Source: JBBTVI01 sp038063315
GTDB lineage: Bacteria > Patescibacteriota > Minisyncoccia > Sungbacterales > HO2-52-23
Direction of reading: 5' to 3'
Length of the DNA stretch: 17,802 bases
Assembly (NCBI GenBank): GCA_038063315.1
Contig: JBBTVI010000038.1
Span: forward strand, 1 to 17,802
Part shown: positions 6,174-12,983 of the stretch, piece after piece
How positions within the stretch are numbered: the stretch's first letter is position 1
Layout: every line of letters starts with the position of its first letter
Program-made: the position numbers and the translations under genes
The notes under the pieces: model-generated
Told to the model about the DNA's origin: nothing
The model's database searches: none
What the model saw: the letters and a program-made list of their open reading frames with translations, nothing else

Positions 6174-6722
6174 TTATGACCCGCCGCTAACCGCCTTTTT
6201 ACCGGCCTTGCGGCGTATGACTTCTCCGGCGTACCGGATGCCCTTGCCTTTATAGGGTTCGGGCGGGCGCAGCTTGCGGATTTTCGCCGCGACATTGCCC
6301 ACGAGTTCTTTGTGGATTCCGGAAACGGCGATCGTATTTTTATCCACGGCGAATGTAATTCCATCGGGCGCGTTGACGGTGACTGGATGGGAGAATCCGA
6401 GCCGCAGCGCGAGGACGCCCGGGCGTTCCAGGGCAACGCGATATCCGATGCCTTCAATTTCGAGCCGTTTTTCAAAACCGCGGGTCACGCCCTCCACCAT
6501 GTTGGCGGTCAAAGAACGGAACAGCCCCCAAATCGCCGGATCGCCGCTATCGGGATTTTTCAAGACAATGCGTATGACGTTATCGGAAACCGACGCCGAG
6601 ACGTCTCTATGCAGCGCGAGCGACAGCGTGCCCTTGGGGCCCTGAATTGAAATTGCGCCGTCAGATACCGTCGCGGCGACGTCAGTGGGAAACGGGATTG
6701 GTTTTTGACCGATTCGACTCAT
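6174..6722 (-). CDS. rplF: 50S ribosomal protein L6 (uL6)
   Basis: Large-subunit protein near the factor-binding site. The 182 residues match the family and show its two related domains: N-terminal MSRIGQKPIPFP with GPKGTLSL, then EGIGYRVALERPGVLALRLGFSHPV (first part about 90-103), and the C-terminal signature PPEPYKGKGIRYAGEVIRRK, which includes the conserved EPYKGKGIRY rRNA contact. ATG start without a Shine-Dalgarno sequence. A long imperfect inverted repeat lies between it and rpsH. Confidence 0.97.
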   Translation of the reverse strand: MSRIGQKPIPFPTDVAATVSDGAISIQGPKGTLSLALHRDVSASVSDNVIRIVLKNPDSGDPAIWGLFRSLTANMVEGVTRGFEKRLEIEGIGYRVALERPGVLALRLGFSHPVTVNAPDGITFAVDKNTIAVSGIHKELVGNVAAKIRKLRPPEPYKGKGIRYAGEVIRRKAGKKAVSGGS

Positions 6723-6744
6723 AAAGATATGGGTTGTGGGATAT

Positions 6745-6857
6745 AAGAGTATGGGTTGTGGGGTATGTATTATGTATTATGGGGATCGGCATAAAATGTA
6801 CATTCCATGCATTAAATTCCCATAATTCCTAATTCATATCCCATACTTCATACTCTT
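6745..6857. repeat. Long imperfect heptamer inverted repeat (family B) between rpsH and rplF
   Basis: Arms of about 40 bases, 6745-6784 and 6819-6857, pair imperfectly, both made of ATGNNNT-type heptamers (for example AAGAGTATG at one end and its inverse CATACTCTT at the other). The right arm runs into the rpsH stop codon (6856-6858). Confidence 0.8.
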
Positions 6858-7248
6858 ACCATATTTCGGCGATAAGCAACCCGCCTGAACGCGCTTTTTT
6901 GGCCTCGCGCCCGCTCATGATTCCTTTTGAAGTGGATAAAATAACGGCGCCGCCGTAACGCGACGGACGGATGGCATCGCATTGGGCATACTGTTTTCGT
7001 CCCGGCGTAGAAAAAAATCGGACATTCTCTATTGTTTTCGCTCCTGCATCAGGAGATTGCAGTTCGATCATCAGCGATTTTCTTACGCGTTTTCCCTTCT
7101 TTTCAATGCTTTTGATATATCCCTCGCGCTTGAGCGACTGCGCAATGTCGTGCGTCATGGCGGTATACGGAACGTGTGTCATCTTCTGCCCAGCTTTTTG
7201 GGCGTTTTTTAGAGAAATCAAAAATTGGTTGACTGTTTGAATACTCAT
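6856..7248 (-). CDS. rpsH: 30S ribosomal protein S8 (uS8)
   Basis: Central-domain 16S rRNA binder; in E. coli it is also the translational repressor of the spc operon. From ATG at 7248 it has 130 residues, the normal length. It starts SIQTVNQFLISLKNAQKAG and contains the C-terminal rRNA-binding signature STSKGIMSGREAKKARSGG. The frame is open upstream to 7350, but those residues overlap rpsN in another frame and do not resemble S8. No Shine-Dalgarno sequence. Confidence 0.96.
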   Translation of the reverse strand: MSIQTVNQFLISLKNAQKAGQKMTHVPYTAMTHDIAQSLKREGYIKSIEKKGKRVRKSLMIELQSPDAGAKTIENVRFFSTPGRKQYAQCDAIRPSRYGGAVILSTSKGIMSGREAKKARSGGLLIAEIW

Positions 7249-7273
7249 AGGGGAGTTTGGAGCATAAGCGGAA

Positions 7274-7459
7274 TCACCACGATGACTTTCGGATTCCGGG
7301 AATTTCTCCGCGATTTGCCAGTTCGCGGAAGCAGATACGGCAAAGCTCAAAGGCGCGCATAAATCCGCGTTTTCGTCCGCAGCGAAAGCATCGGCGCACC
7401 ACCCTGGACTTGTATTTCGGCGGCTTGAGCGCGCGCGCGATTGTTGAAGTTCGGGCCAT
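7274..7459 (-). CDS. rpsN: 30S ribosomal protein S14 type Z (uS14, zinc-binding)
   Basis: The 61-residue short form of S14 with two CxxC pairs: CFRC and CRIC, spaced for one zinc ion (residues about 24-27 and 40-43). The C-terminus EIPGIRKSSW is the family signature. ATG at 7459 gives ARTSTIAR; an adjacent ATG at 7462 would add one Met. It lies between rplE (8-base gap) and rpsH (25-base gap), the usual spc position. Confidence 0.96.
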   Translation of the reverse strand: MARTSTIARALKPPKYKSRVVRRCFRCGRKRGFMRAFELCRICFRELANRGEIPGIRKSSW

Positions 7460-7467
7460 CATATCAT

Positions 7468-8001
7468 TTACATCTTTATAGGAAATCCCATCTGTTTCAG
7501 AAGTTCAATCCCCTCGTCTTTTGTCCGCGCGGTCGTTGTGACGGTGGCTTCAAGCCCGAAAATGAACTGATAATTTTCTCCGATCATCTCGGGGAATACG
7601 ATACACTCTTTAATGCCGATCGTCAAATTCCCGCCTTTGTCGAATGCGGTGGCGGGAATGCCTTGGAAGTCGCGCGTCCGCGGCAGCGCCGTGCCAATGA
7701 GGCGCTCGGCAAAGTGGTACATCCGCGCCCCCCGCAGGGTCACGCGGTATCCCACGACGAGTCCCTTGCGGGTTTTGAATGCGGCAATGGCGATACGCGC
7801 GGCCCGTGCCTGCGGATGCTGCCCGGTGATAAGCCCGATGAATTTGCGCACCTCCTCGTGCTCTTTGTCTTGACGCAGGCGCCCCACGCCGACATTGACG
7901 GTAATTTTCTCCATTTTCGGAACGGCCATGACATTCGGATAACTAAATTTCTCCCGCAGCGCGGGGACGACTTCTTTTGTATATTTTTCTTTGAGAGACA
8001 T
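7468..8001 (-). CDS. rplE: 50S ribosomal protein L5 (uL5)
   Basis: Binds 5S rRNA and contacts the P-site tRNA. The 177 residues match family length, with the PNVMAVPKMEKITVNVGVG strand (about 22-40), KTRKGLVVGYRVTLRG, and RDFQGIPATAFDKGGNLTIGIKE (first part about 107-121). The C-terminus is DEGIELLKQMGFPIKM. ATG start, no Shine-Dalgarno sequence. Upstream lies an exact 18-bp inverted repeat. Confidence 0.97.
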   Translation of the reverse strand: MSLKEKYTKEVVPALREKFSYPNVMAVPKMEKITVNVGVGRLRQDKEHEEVRKFIGLITGQHPQARAARIAIAAFKTRKGLVVGYRVTLRGARMYHFAERLIGTALPRTRDFQGIPATAFDKGGNLTIGIKECIVFPEMIGENYQFIFGLEATVTTTARTKDEGIELLKQMGFPIKM

Positions 8002-8012
8002 GGAAATGGAAT

Positions 8013-8087
8013 TATGGGATATGTATTATGGGATCAAAATGGAATCCGTCCTCATCAATTTGCATAATACATAATACATATCCCATA
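8013..8087. repeat. Perfect 18-bp inverted repeat (family B) between rplX and rplE
   Basis: TATGGGATATGTATTATG at 8013-8030 is repeated exactly in inverted orientation at 8070-8087, leaving a 39-base centre. The whole 94-base gap between the two genes is occupied by it. Confidence 0.88.
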
Positions 8088-8095
8088 GCCCCTAT

Positions 8096-8404
8096 TTATA
8101 TTGCCTGTTGGCATTTCCTGCAGATACGCTTTTTTATTTGGTTTTCGTCAATCGCATATCCTGTTCTGACGCCCCTTTGGCACGTTGCGCAGTAGAGCAT
8201 TGCGCGCGATGTGGGGAAACGGACCGGAACGGACACAATTTCGCCTTTTCGGTCTTGCCGGCGAGCGCGCCGGTGCTTCTTTCGTAAATTGATGCCTTCC
8301 ACCACAATTAAGGCGCGCGCCGGATCAACAGATAAAATCCGGCCGGTTTTGCCCCGGTCGTTTCCGGCAATCATTGTGATTGTATCGCCTTTTCGTAATT
8401 TCAT
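8096..8404 (-). CDS. rplX: 50S ribosomal protein L24 (uL24), four-cysteine form
   Basis: Assembly-initiating large-subunit protein with an N-terminal KOW domain: KLRKGDTITMIAGNDRGKTG (2-21) and VEGINLRKKH. The C-terminal part has C-x2-C-x19-C-x2-C (CATC and CRKC), a zinc ribbon known in some bacterial L24 proteins. It has 102 residues and lies six bases after rplN. ATG start, no Shine-Dalgarno sequence. Confidence 0.96.
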   Translation of the reverse strand: MKLRKGDTITMIAGNDRGKTGRILSVDPARALIVVEGINLRKKHRRARRQDRKGEIVSVPVRFPTSRAMLYCATCQRGVRTGYAIDENQIKKRICRKCQQAI

Positions 8405-8410
8405 GGTGGT

Positions 8411-8776
8411 TTATACGACGTCGGACGCCAAAGAAATAATTTTCATAAATCCCCTTTCGCGCAGCTCCCTCGCGACCGGACCGAAAATACGTCCGCCTTT
8501 GGGCTCTTTTCCGTCCACGACAACCGCGGCGTTGTCGTCGAAGCGGATATACGTCCCGTCCTTTCGCCTCAGGGGCGAACGCTGCCGCACAATCACCGCG
8601 CGTACGACATCCTTCTTTTTGATCGTTTTGCGTGGTTCGGCGATTTTGACGGACGCCACGATAATTTCACCCAGACGCGCATACCGTTTCCTGGTCCCTC
8701 CCAATACCTTAATAACCTGAAGCAATTTCGCTCCGGAATTATCCGCCACTTTTAACATTGTTCGGGGTTGAATCAT
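8411..8776 (-). CDS. rplN: 50S ribosomal protein L14 (uL14)
   Basis: Highly conserved large-subunit protein at the subunit interface. The 121 residues are typical: MIQPRTMLKVADNSGAK at the N-terminus, GEIIVASVKIAEP, DGTYIRFDDNAAVVVDGKEP, and the end FGPVARELRERGFMKIISLA. ATG start without a Shine-Dalgarno sequence. The 200-base gap to rpsQ holds a family B fragment and a family A palindrome. Confidence 0.98.
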   Translation of the reverse strand: MIQPRTMLKVADNSGAKLLQVIKVLGGTRKRYARLGEIIVASVKIAEPRKTIKKKDVVRAVIVRQRSPLRRKDGTYIRFDDNAAVVVDGKEPKGGRIFGPVARELRERGFMKIISLASDVV

Positions 8777-8779
8777 AAA

Positions 8780-8836
8780 AACGAATTATGGGGTACGAAT
8801 TATGAAGTATGGAATGGAAAAAATTTAATTCATACC
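8780..8836. repeat. Degenerate heptamer tract (family B)
   Basis: ACGAATTATGGGGTACGAATTATGAAGTATGG-type heptamers run from about 8780 to 8812; a short inverse (TAATTCATACC) follows at about 8826-8836. It is a weaker version of the family B inverted repeats, immediately before the rplN start. Confidence 0.6.
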
Positions 8837-8866
8837 TCCGCGTTGTAATAATTGTTTATATCAGCT

Positions 8867-8955
8867 GTCATTGCGAGCGACCCCGAGTTTCGAGGGGGCG
8901 CGCGGCAATCCGGGGCCTTCTGGATTGCTTCGTCGTCTGACTCCTCGCAATGACG
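8867..8955. repeat. Family A modular palindrome, copy 3 (b + inverted a)
   Basis: Starts GTCATTGCGAGCGACCCCGAG, carries the b module end GGGGGCGCGCGGCAATCC, then the inverted a module CTGGATTGCTTCGTCGTCTG up to CTCCTCGCAATGAC. It lies in the rpsQ-rplN gap. Confidence 0.88.
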
Positions 8956-8976
8956 ATAGAGAAGGATTGTCGCACG

Positions 8977-9300
8977 TCAAGATACGCTCGCGGCTTTAGC
9001 TGGTCGTTCCCGTGATTCTTTATCTGATGTTTCATCGGCCTCTTCCGCCCTTTCCTCCGGCGTGCTGGCCTTACGTATCAAACCGGCTACCCTCCATCTC
9101 TTCTCTTTTGAGAGCGGCCGTTGCTCAGTGATCCACACAACATCGCCGGTATGGTATTCATTCTTTTCATCATGCGCCTTGTAGTTCTTGGAGGCCTTAT
9201 AGTATTTCAAATACCGCGGATGCTTTATGAGGCGATCCACGCGAACCACAACGGTCTTTTGCATTTTATCGGATGTAATGGCGCCTTTAAGTTTACGCAT
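8977..9300 (-). CDS. rpsQ: 30S ribosomal protein S17 (uS17) with charged C-terminal tail
   Basis: 16S rRNA-binding protein. The core matches the family: RKLKGAITSDKMQKTVVVRVDRL (first part 2-20), KHPRYLKYYKASKNYKAHDE and the GDVVWITEQRPLSKEKRWRVAGLI signature (first part about 52-70). The product has 107 residues against the usual 80-90; the extra about 28 are an Ala/Glu/Lys-rich, probably disordered tail. ATG start, 12 bases after rpmC; stop TGA. Confidence 0.95.
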   Translation of the reverse strand: MRKLKGAITSDKMQKTVVVRVDRLIKHPRYLKYYKASKNYKAHDEKNEYHTGDVVWITEQRPLSKEKRWRVAGLIRKASTPEERAEEADETSDKESRERPAKAASVS

Positions 9301-9312
9301 AGTAGTTAATTA

Positions 9313-9507
9313 TCAGCGTTGATCAGCGGACTCATTTATAATCGTGAGGATCCGCGCGATGTCGCGCCGCGTTGCGCTCGGCTCATGGACATTCTTGATT
9401 TTCCGCTGTGCGGTTAAAAACGACAGCTCTCCGAGGCGCGCGCGTTTTTCTCCGAGCAACGCAGTCAGTTCGCCCTTCGATTTTTGCCGTAATTCATTTG
9501 TTGTCAT
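9313..9507 (-). CDS. rpmC: 50S ribosomal protein L29 (uL29)
   Basis: A small two-helix protein by the peptide exit tunnel. The 64 residues show TNELRQKSKGELTALLGEKR at the N-terminus and the C-terminal signature KNVHEPSATRRDIARILTI, equivalent to the family's N.xxxrxxRRxIARixT. It lies between rplP and rpsQ as in the S10 operon, but 173 bases after rplP, a gap filled by a composite palindrome. ATG start, no Shine-Dalgarno sequence. Confidence 0.94.
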   Translation of the reverse strand: MTTNELRQKSKGELTALLGEKRARLGELSFLTAQRKIKNVHEPSATRRDIARILTIINESADQR

Positions 9508-9527
9508 GGTATGAATTTAAGAAAAAG

Positions 9528-9627
9528 ATGCACTCATTGGAGGTTTAAGGTACTTCTCGACTTGCTCCCCATGGTCGCTCGCTCGAAGAATATTGTTCGA
9601 GCGGAGCCCTGCGAAGTCGAGAACTAC
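9528..9627. repeat. Family C unit joined to a nested palindrome, before rpmC
   Basis: 9528-9548 is identical to 5686-5706. It is followed by a nested palindrome: outer arms 9550-9563 (GTACTTCTCGACTT) and 9614-9627 (13 of 14 pairing), and inner arms 9580-9587 (CGCTCGAA) and 9596-9603 (TTCGAGCG). The remaining gap to rplP (9628-9680) shows nothing recognisable. Confidence 0.82.
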
Positions 9628-9680
9628 ATTGAGAAATGCGCTATTGCGGTAGATATCTGCGAGAATTTGCCAAAGTTCAG

Positions 9681-10085
9681 TTACTTGGTTACGATTCGGG
9701 TTTTGACCGGAAGTTTGTGGGCGGCGCGGCGCATGGCTTCCATGGCGATCTCGCGCGTCACTCCGTCCATCTCAAACAAAATTCGTCCGGGGCGGACGGG
9801 TACAACATAGTGATCCACCGAACCTTTTCCGCCGCCGAGGGTCACCTCGGGCGGTTTCCTGGTAATGGGCTTATCGGGGAAGATTCGGATCCATGTCTTT
9901 CCGCCGCGGGCGGTGTAGTGCGAAATGGCGCGTCGCGCAGCCTCGATTTGCCGGGCCGTGACCCAGCTTGATTCGAGCGCTTTCAAGCCATATGCGCCGA
10001 ATGCAAGAATCGCGCCGCGGCGATCAATGCCCCGGCTGCGGCCTTTCTGCCATTTGCGATGTTTGACTTTCTTGGGTTGGAACAT
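9681..10085 (-). CDS. rplP: 50S ribosomal protein L16 (uL16)
   Basis: Organises the A-site region of the large subunit. The 134 residues start MFQPKKVKHRKWQKGR and contain GAILAFGAYGLKALE, the GKTWIRIFPDKPITRKPPEV segment (about 62-81) and GGGKGSVDHYVVPVRPGRILFE (first part about 84-98). The length is normal. ATG start, no Shine-Dalgarno sequence; between it and rpsC lies a 29-base gap made of A-rich heptamers. Confidence 0.97.
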   Translation of the reverse strand: MFQPKKVKHRKWQKGRSRGIDRRGAILAFGAYGLKALESSWVTARQIEAARRAISHYTARGGKTWIRIFPDKPITRKPPEVTLGGGKGSVDHYVVPVRPGRILFEMDGVTREIAMEAMRRAAHKLPVKTRIVTK

Positions 10086-10091
10086 GATGGA

Positions 10092-10150
10092 AGTGTAATT
10101 TGAACTTTACGCTGTTAATTTCCGCTTTGCATTTTACGTTTTTCATTTTC
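10092..10150 (-). repeat. A-rich heptamer tract across the rpsC stop codon
   Basis: In coding sense GAAAATG, AAAAACG, TAAAATG, CAAAGCG, GAAATTA, ACAGCGT, AAAGTTC, AAATTAC: a degenerate period-7 pattern with an AAA core. It codes the rpsC C-terminus and continues through the gap to rplP. Confidence 0.55.
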
Positions 10151-10813
10151 TCCAAACACCATCCCCTTATAAATCCATACCTTAATGCCGACGGTGCCAT
10201 ATGTCGTATACGCGGTGCGCGACGCATAATCCACGTTTGCCCTCATGGTCTGGAGTGGAATCCGGCCGTGTTTGACCCATTCGTATCGGGCCATCTCAGC
10301 TCCGCCCAAGCGGCCCTTCAAGGCGATTTTGACGCCCTCAACGCCGAGTGAGGCCGAAACCTTTTGGAGGGCGGTCCGCATCGCGCGCCGGAAAGGCAGA
10401 CGCCGCTCAATGTCGTCGGCGATCATCTGGCCCACGATGCCCGCGTGCGACTCCGGCTGGCGCACTTCCTCAACGGTAATTTTGACCTCGGCGGCATGAG
10501 AGGGCGCATGAAAGCGCTCGCTGATTTTCCGAAGGCGCTTTTGTATATCGGATTTCAGGCGTTCAACTCCGTCTCCCCCGCGGCCAATGATCATCCCCGG
10601 CCGCGACGTCCTGATAATGATGTTCATTTTGCCCGGGGAGCGCTCGCATTCAATCTGTTCCACATATGATGCGCGAAGCTTTTTTTCAAGCCACTCGCGG
10701 ATGAGGACATCCTCGCGGAGTTGCGCCGCAAAATTCTTGCGGTCGAACCAGCGCGATTTCCAGTTCGTGAGCTGCCCGATTCTGAAGATATAAGGATGAA
10801 CGTGGTGTGTCAT
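10115..10813 (-). CDS. rpsC: 30S ribosomal protein S3 (uS3)
   Basis: Forms the mRNA entry site of the small subunit. The 232 residues include the N-terminal HHVHPYIFRIGQLTNWKSRW, a KH domain with GMIIGRGGDGVERL (about 73-86), and the C-terminal S3 domain RRLPFRRAMRTALQKV and GGAEMARYEWVKHGRIPLQT, ending in GTVGIKVWIYKGMVFGENEK. The last ten codons lie in an A-rich heptamer tract that runs on past the stop. ATG start, no Shine-Dalgarno sequence. Confidence 0.97.
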   Translation of the reverse strand: MTHHVHPYIFRIGQLTNWKSRWFDRKNFAAQLREDVLIREWLEKKLRASYVEQIECERSPGKMNIIIRTSRPGMIIGRGGDGVERLKSDIQKRLRKISERFHAPSHAAEVKITVEEVRQPESHAGIVGQMIADDIERRLPFRRAMRTALQKVSASLGVEGVKIALKGRLGGAEMARYEWVKHGRIPLQTMRANVDYASRTAYTTYGTVGIKVWIYKGMVFGENEKRKMQSGN

Positions 10814-10843
10814 AAGGTAAGCGCAAAACTACCGGAATTCATA

Positions 10844-11197
10844 TCATAACTTGCGGCCGTCGTCAATACGCCCCAGGACGATTTTGATGTGGCTGGTCCG
10901 TTTTCGGATCATTGATGCCCGTCCCCGCGCGCGCGGACGGCTACGCTTGAGCGTGGGGCCGGGATTGACGGATATCGAGCGCACATAATACGAGCCCGCG
11001 CTCGTCTCAGCGTCATTTCGCCGCGCATTGCTGAGAGCCGAGCGCAGGAGTTTCAGGATGGGTGAAACCGCGCGTTTGGAAAGCGCCTTTAGTTCTATCT
11101 CTGCGCGAGGAACGCTCATGCCCTTAATGAGGGTGGCCGCAAGTCGGACTTTGCGCGGAGACATACGAAGGTAGTTCAATTGTGCATTTGCATCCAT
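10844..11197 (-). CDS. rplV: 50S ribosomal protein L22 (uL22)
   Basis: Lines the peptide exit tunnel. From ATG at 11197 it has 117 residues: NAQLNYLRMSPRKVRLAATLI at the N-terminus (equivalent to the family's ArarvRxSPrKvRlva), then ALSNARRNDAETSAGSYYV and the conserved hairpin region GPTLKRSRPRARGRASMIRKRTSHI (first part about 82-98). The open frame extends upstream to 11293, but that part overlaps rpsS and is unlike L22. It starts seven bases after the rpsS stop. Confidence 0.96.
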   Translation of the reverse strand: MDANAQLNYLRMSPRKVRLAATLIKGMSVPRAEIELKALSKRAVSPILKLLRSALSNARRNDAETSAGSYYVRSISVNPGPTLKRSRPRARGRASMIRKRTSHIKIVLGRIDDGRKL

Positions 11198-11204
11198 CGT
11201 GGAA

Positions 11205-11501
11205 TTATTTTGTTTCCTGCGCCTTTTTTTCGATTTCCTTCTGCATTCTCCCGCCGTGGCGGACAAATTTACGCGTCGGGACGAACTCACCAAGCCGGTG
11301 CCCGACCATGTCCTCGTGAATTTTTACTTCCTTGAACAGTTTGCCGTTGTGCACGGAAAAAATATGCCCAATCATTTCAGGGACGATCATTGACGAGCGC
11401 GCCCACGTCTTAATGACGCGGCTGCCCGGGGGGTTTGCGCGCGCCATATGCTTATAAAGCGATGGGTGGACGTATGGTCCTTTTTTGATGCTGCGACTCA
11501 T
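11205..11501 (-). CDS. rpsS: 30S ribosomal protein S19 (uS19)
   Basis: Small-subunit head protein that contacts S13 and tRNA. From ATG at 11501 it has 98 residues: SRSIKKGPYVHPSLYKHM, VIKTWARSSMIVPEMIGH, and the end GHRLGEFVPTRKFVRHGG, all family signatures. Upstream residues in the same open frame come from an AT-rich repeat and are not part of the protein. No Shine-Dalgarno sequence. Confidence 0.97.
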   Translation of the reverse strand: MSRSIKKGPYVHPSLYKHMARANPPGSRVIKTWARSSMIVPEMIGHIFSVHNGKLFKEVKIHEDMVGHRLGEFVPTRKFVRHGGRMQKEIEKKAQETK

Positions 11502-11512
11502 AAAAAGATGGG

Positions 11513-11598
11513 TTATGGGGTATGAATTATGAAGTATGGAGAATTCTAAAATACAAACCCCAATGCAAACCTCATAATACATAATTCATATCCCATAA
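11513..11598. repeat. Heptamer inverted repeat (family B) between rplB and rpsS
   Basis: Arms 11513-11541 and 11570-11598 are about 29 bases each and pair at roughly 24 positions; both consist of TATGGGN/ATGAATT-type heptamers. It fills the gap between the rplB stop and the rpsS start. Confidence 0.8.
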
Positions 11599-11609
11599 TT
11601 CATGCAGTG

Positions 11610-12437
11610 CTATTTTCTCCTCCGTCTCAAGATGAATTTATCCGATTGTTTCTTTCCTCTTGTTTTTACCCCTCGCGCCGGTTTACCCCAAGGGGTTGCG
11701 GGGCCGCGCCTGCGCCCGATCAATGTTCGTCCTTCTCCGCCGCCGTGCGGATGGTCCACCGGATTCATCGCGGATCCGCGGACCGTGGGACGCACGCCGC
11801 GGCGGCGATTGCGTCCGGCGTTGCCGATCACCATATAGCGCTGTTCGGCATTGGAAAGCGAACCGATAGAAGCCCATGCGCGCGACGAGATGCGGCGTAT
11901 TTCCTTTGAGGGAAGCTCCATGTGGGTTGTTTTTTCCTCCTGCGCAAGAACGACGGCTTTGTTCCCGGCGGAGCGCGCAAGCGCCGCGCCCCGATTCGGT
12001 TCAAGTTCCACATTATAGACGGCGGTACCGACCGGAATTTTGCCAAGCATGGTCCGGTTTCCGGTCTCCATTGGGGCATTTTCATCCGTAATGACTTTCG
12101 CGCCGACGGACAACCCCTCGGGCGCGAGGACATAGCGCTTTTCCCCGTCGGTATACGCGAGAAGCGCGATGAATGCGGTCCGGTTAGGATCGTACTCGAG
12201 CGTCTCGACGCGGGCCGGAACGCCCTTTTTATCATACCGGAAATCAACTTCGCGCCACAATCGTTTTACCCCCGCGCCTTTATGGCGCGTTGTGATGCGG
12301 CCGTCGGAATTGCGGCCCACAGCGCGATGCCGGCCGCGCGTCAGCGGCTTATACGGGGATGTTGCGGTGGCTGTTTTTTTGATGTCCACCGACTGCATTT
12401 GGCGGCGGCCGGGAGACGTTGGACGGTAATTCTTCAT
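11610..12437 (-). CDS. rplB: 50S ribosomal protein L2 (uL2)
   Basis: Core protein needed for subunit joining and the peptidyl transferase centre. From ATG at 12437 it has 275 residues, the family length. It starts KNYRPTSPGRRQM and contains GRNSDGRITTRHKGAGVKRL, EYDPNRTAFIALLAY, and the active-site-near MNPVDHPHGGGEGR, ending FILRRRRK. The frame is open further upstream to 12536, but those codons are a family A palindrome. No Shine-Dalgarno sequence; stop TAG. Confidence 0.97.
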   Translation of the reverse strand: MKNYRPTSPGRRQMQSVDIKKTATATSPYKPLTRGRHRAVGRNSDGRITTRHKGAGVKRLWREVDFRYDKKGVPARVETLEYDPNRTAFIALLAYTDGEKRYVLAPEGLSVGAKVITDENAPMETGNRTMLGKIPVGTAVYNVELEPNRGAALARSAGNKAVVLAQEEKTTHMELPSKEIRRISSRAWASIGSLSNAEQRYMVIGNAGRNRRRGVRPTVRGSAMNPVDHPHGGGEGRTLIGRRRGPATPWGKPARGVKTRGKKQSDKFILRRRRK

Positions 12438-12447
12438 AATTCGATCC

Positions 12448-12540
12448 GTCATTGCGAGCGACCCCGAGTCTCTCGAGGGGGCGCGTGGCAATCCAGTATT
12501 TCCCCTGGATTGCTTCGTCGCTGCTGCTCCTCGCAATGAC
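12448..12540. repeat. Family A modular palindrome, copy 4 (b + inverted a variant)
   Basis: GTCATTGCGAGCGACCCCGAG at the left, GGGGGCGCGTGGCAATCCA at the end of the b module, then CTGGATTGCTTCGTCG, CTGCTGCTCCTCGCAATGAC. It fills the rplW-rplB gap. Translated upstream of rplB it would give a meaningless N-terminal extension. Confidence 0.88.
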
Positions 12541-12554
12541 CTTCTCCATGGTTT

Positions 12555-12980
12555 CTATATAATTTCGATCTTCTGTCCTTCTTTCAGTTTTACAATCGCT
12601 TTTTTGAAACCGGGTCGCCGGCCGATCTGCCGGCCGCGGCGCCGTTCTTTCCCAGGCATATTCAAAACGGCAACGGACTGGACAGATACGCCATAGCGGT
12701 TCTCCACCGCGCGTCCGACTTCGAATTTATTGGCTCCGGTCCGGACGACAAAAGCGTACTGATTGAAGGAGGCGCCATCCGCGGTTTTTTCGGTCTGATG
12801 TCCCGAAAGCAATATGTCGCCAGTCGGACCTTCGGCGTGAGAGGCGGTAACAGTAGATTCGCGATCCGCGGGGATGCTGCGATCTGGTTCGGACGCGTCG
12901 AAGTCGGCGCGCGCGTCGCGGCGTTTGCGTTCCTCTTTTTTGCGCAAAATTTTATCAAAAAAATTATTGACGAGTGACAT
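12555..12980 (-). CDS. rplW: 50S ribosomal protein L23 (uL23) with charged N-terminal extension
   Basis: Exit-tunnel protein and docking site for trigger factor and SRP. From ATG at 12980 it has 141 residues against about 95-100 in most bacteria. The L23 core starts around residue 53 (GDILLSGHQTEKTAD) and continues with NQYAFVVRTGANKFEVGRAVE, YGVSVQSVAVLNMPGK and the end KKAIVKLKEGQKIEII. The first 50 residues are strongly charged (KKEERKRRDARADFD) and probably disordered. An upstream in-frame start at 13016 would lie in AT-rich repeat sequence. Stop TAG. Confidence 0.94.
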   Translation of the reverse strand: MSLVNNFFDKILRKKEERKRRDARADFDASEPDRSIPADRESTVTASHAEGPTGDILLSGHQTEKTADGASFNQYAFVVRTGANKFEVGRAVENRYGVSVQSVAVLNMPGKERRRGRQIGRRPGFKKAIVKLKEGQKIEII

Positions 12981-12983
12981 GGT

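Noticed and set aside
10846..11293. Extended L22 beginning at 11293
   Set aside because: The first 32 residues overlap rpsS in another frame and do not match L22.
11502..11582. N-terminal extension of S19
   Set aside because: Coded by AT-rich heptamers of the intercistronic repeat; the family start is at 11501.
12438..12536. N-terminal extension of L2 (MRGAAATKQSRG and on)
   Set aside because: Translation of a family A palindrome; the L2 family N-terminus begins at 12437.
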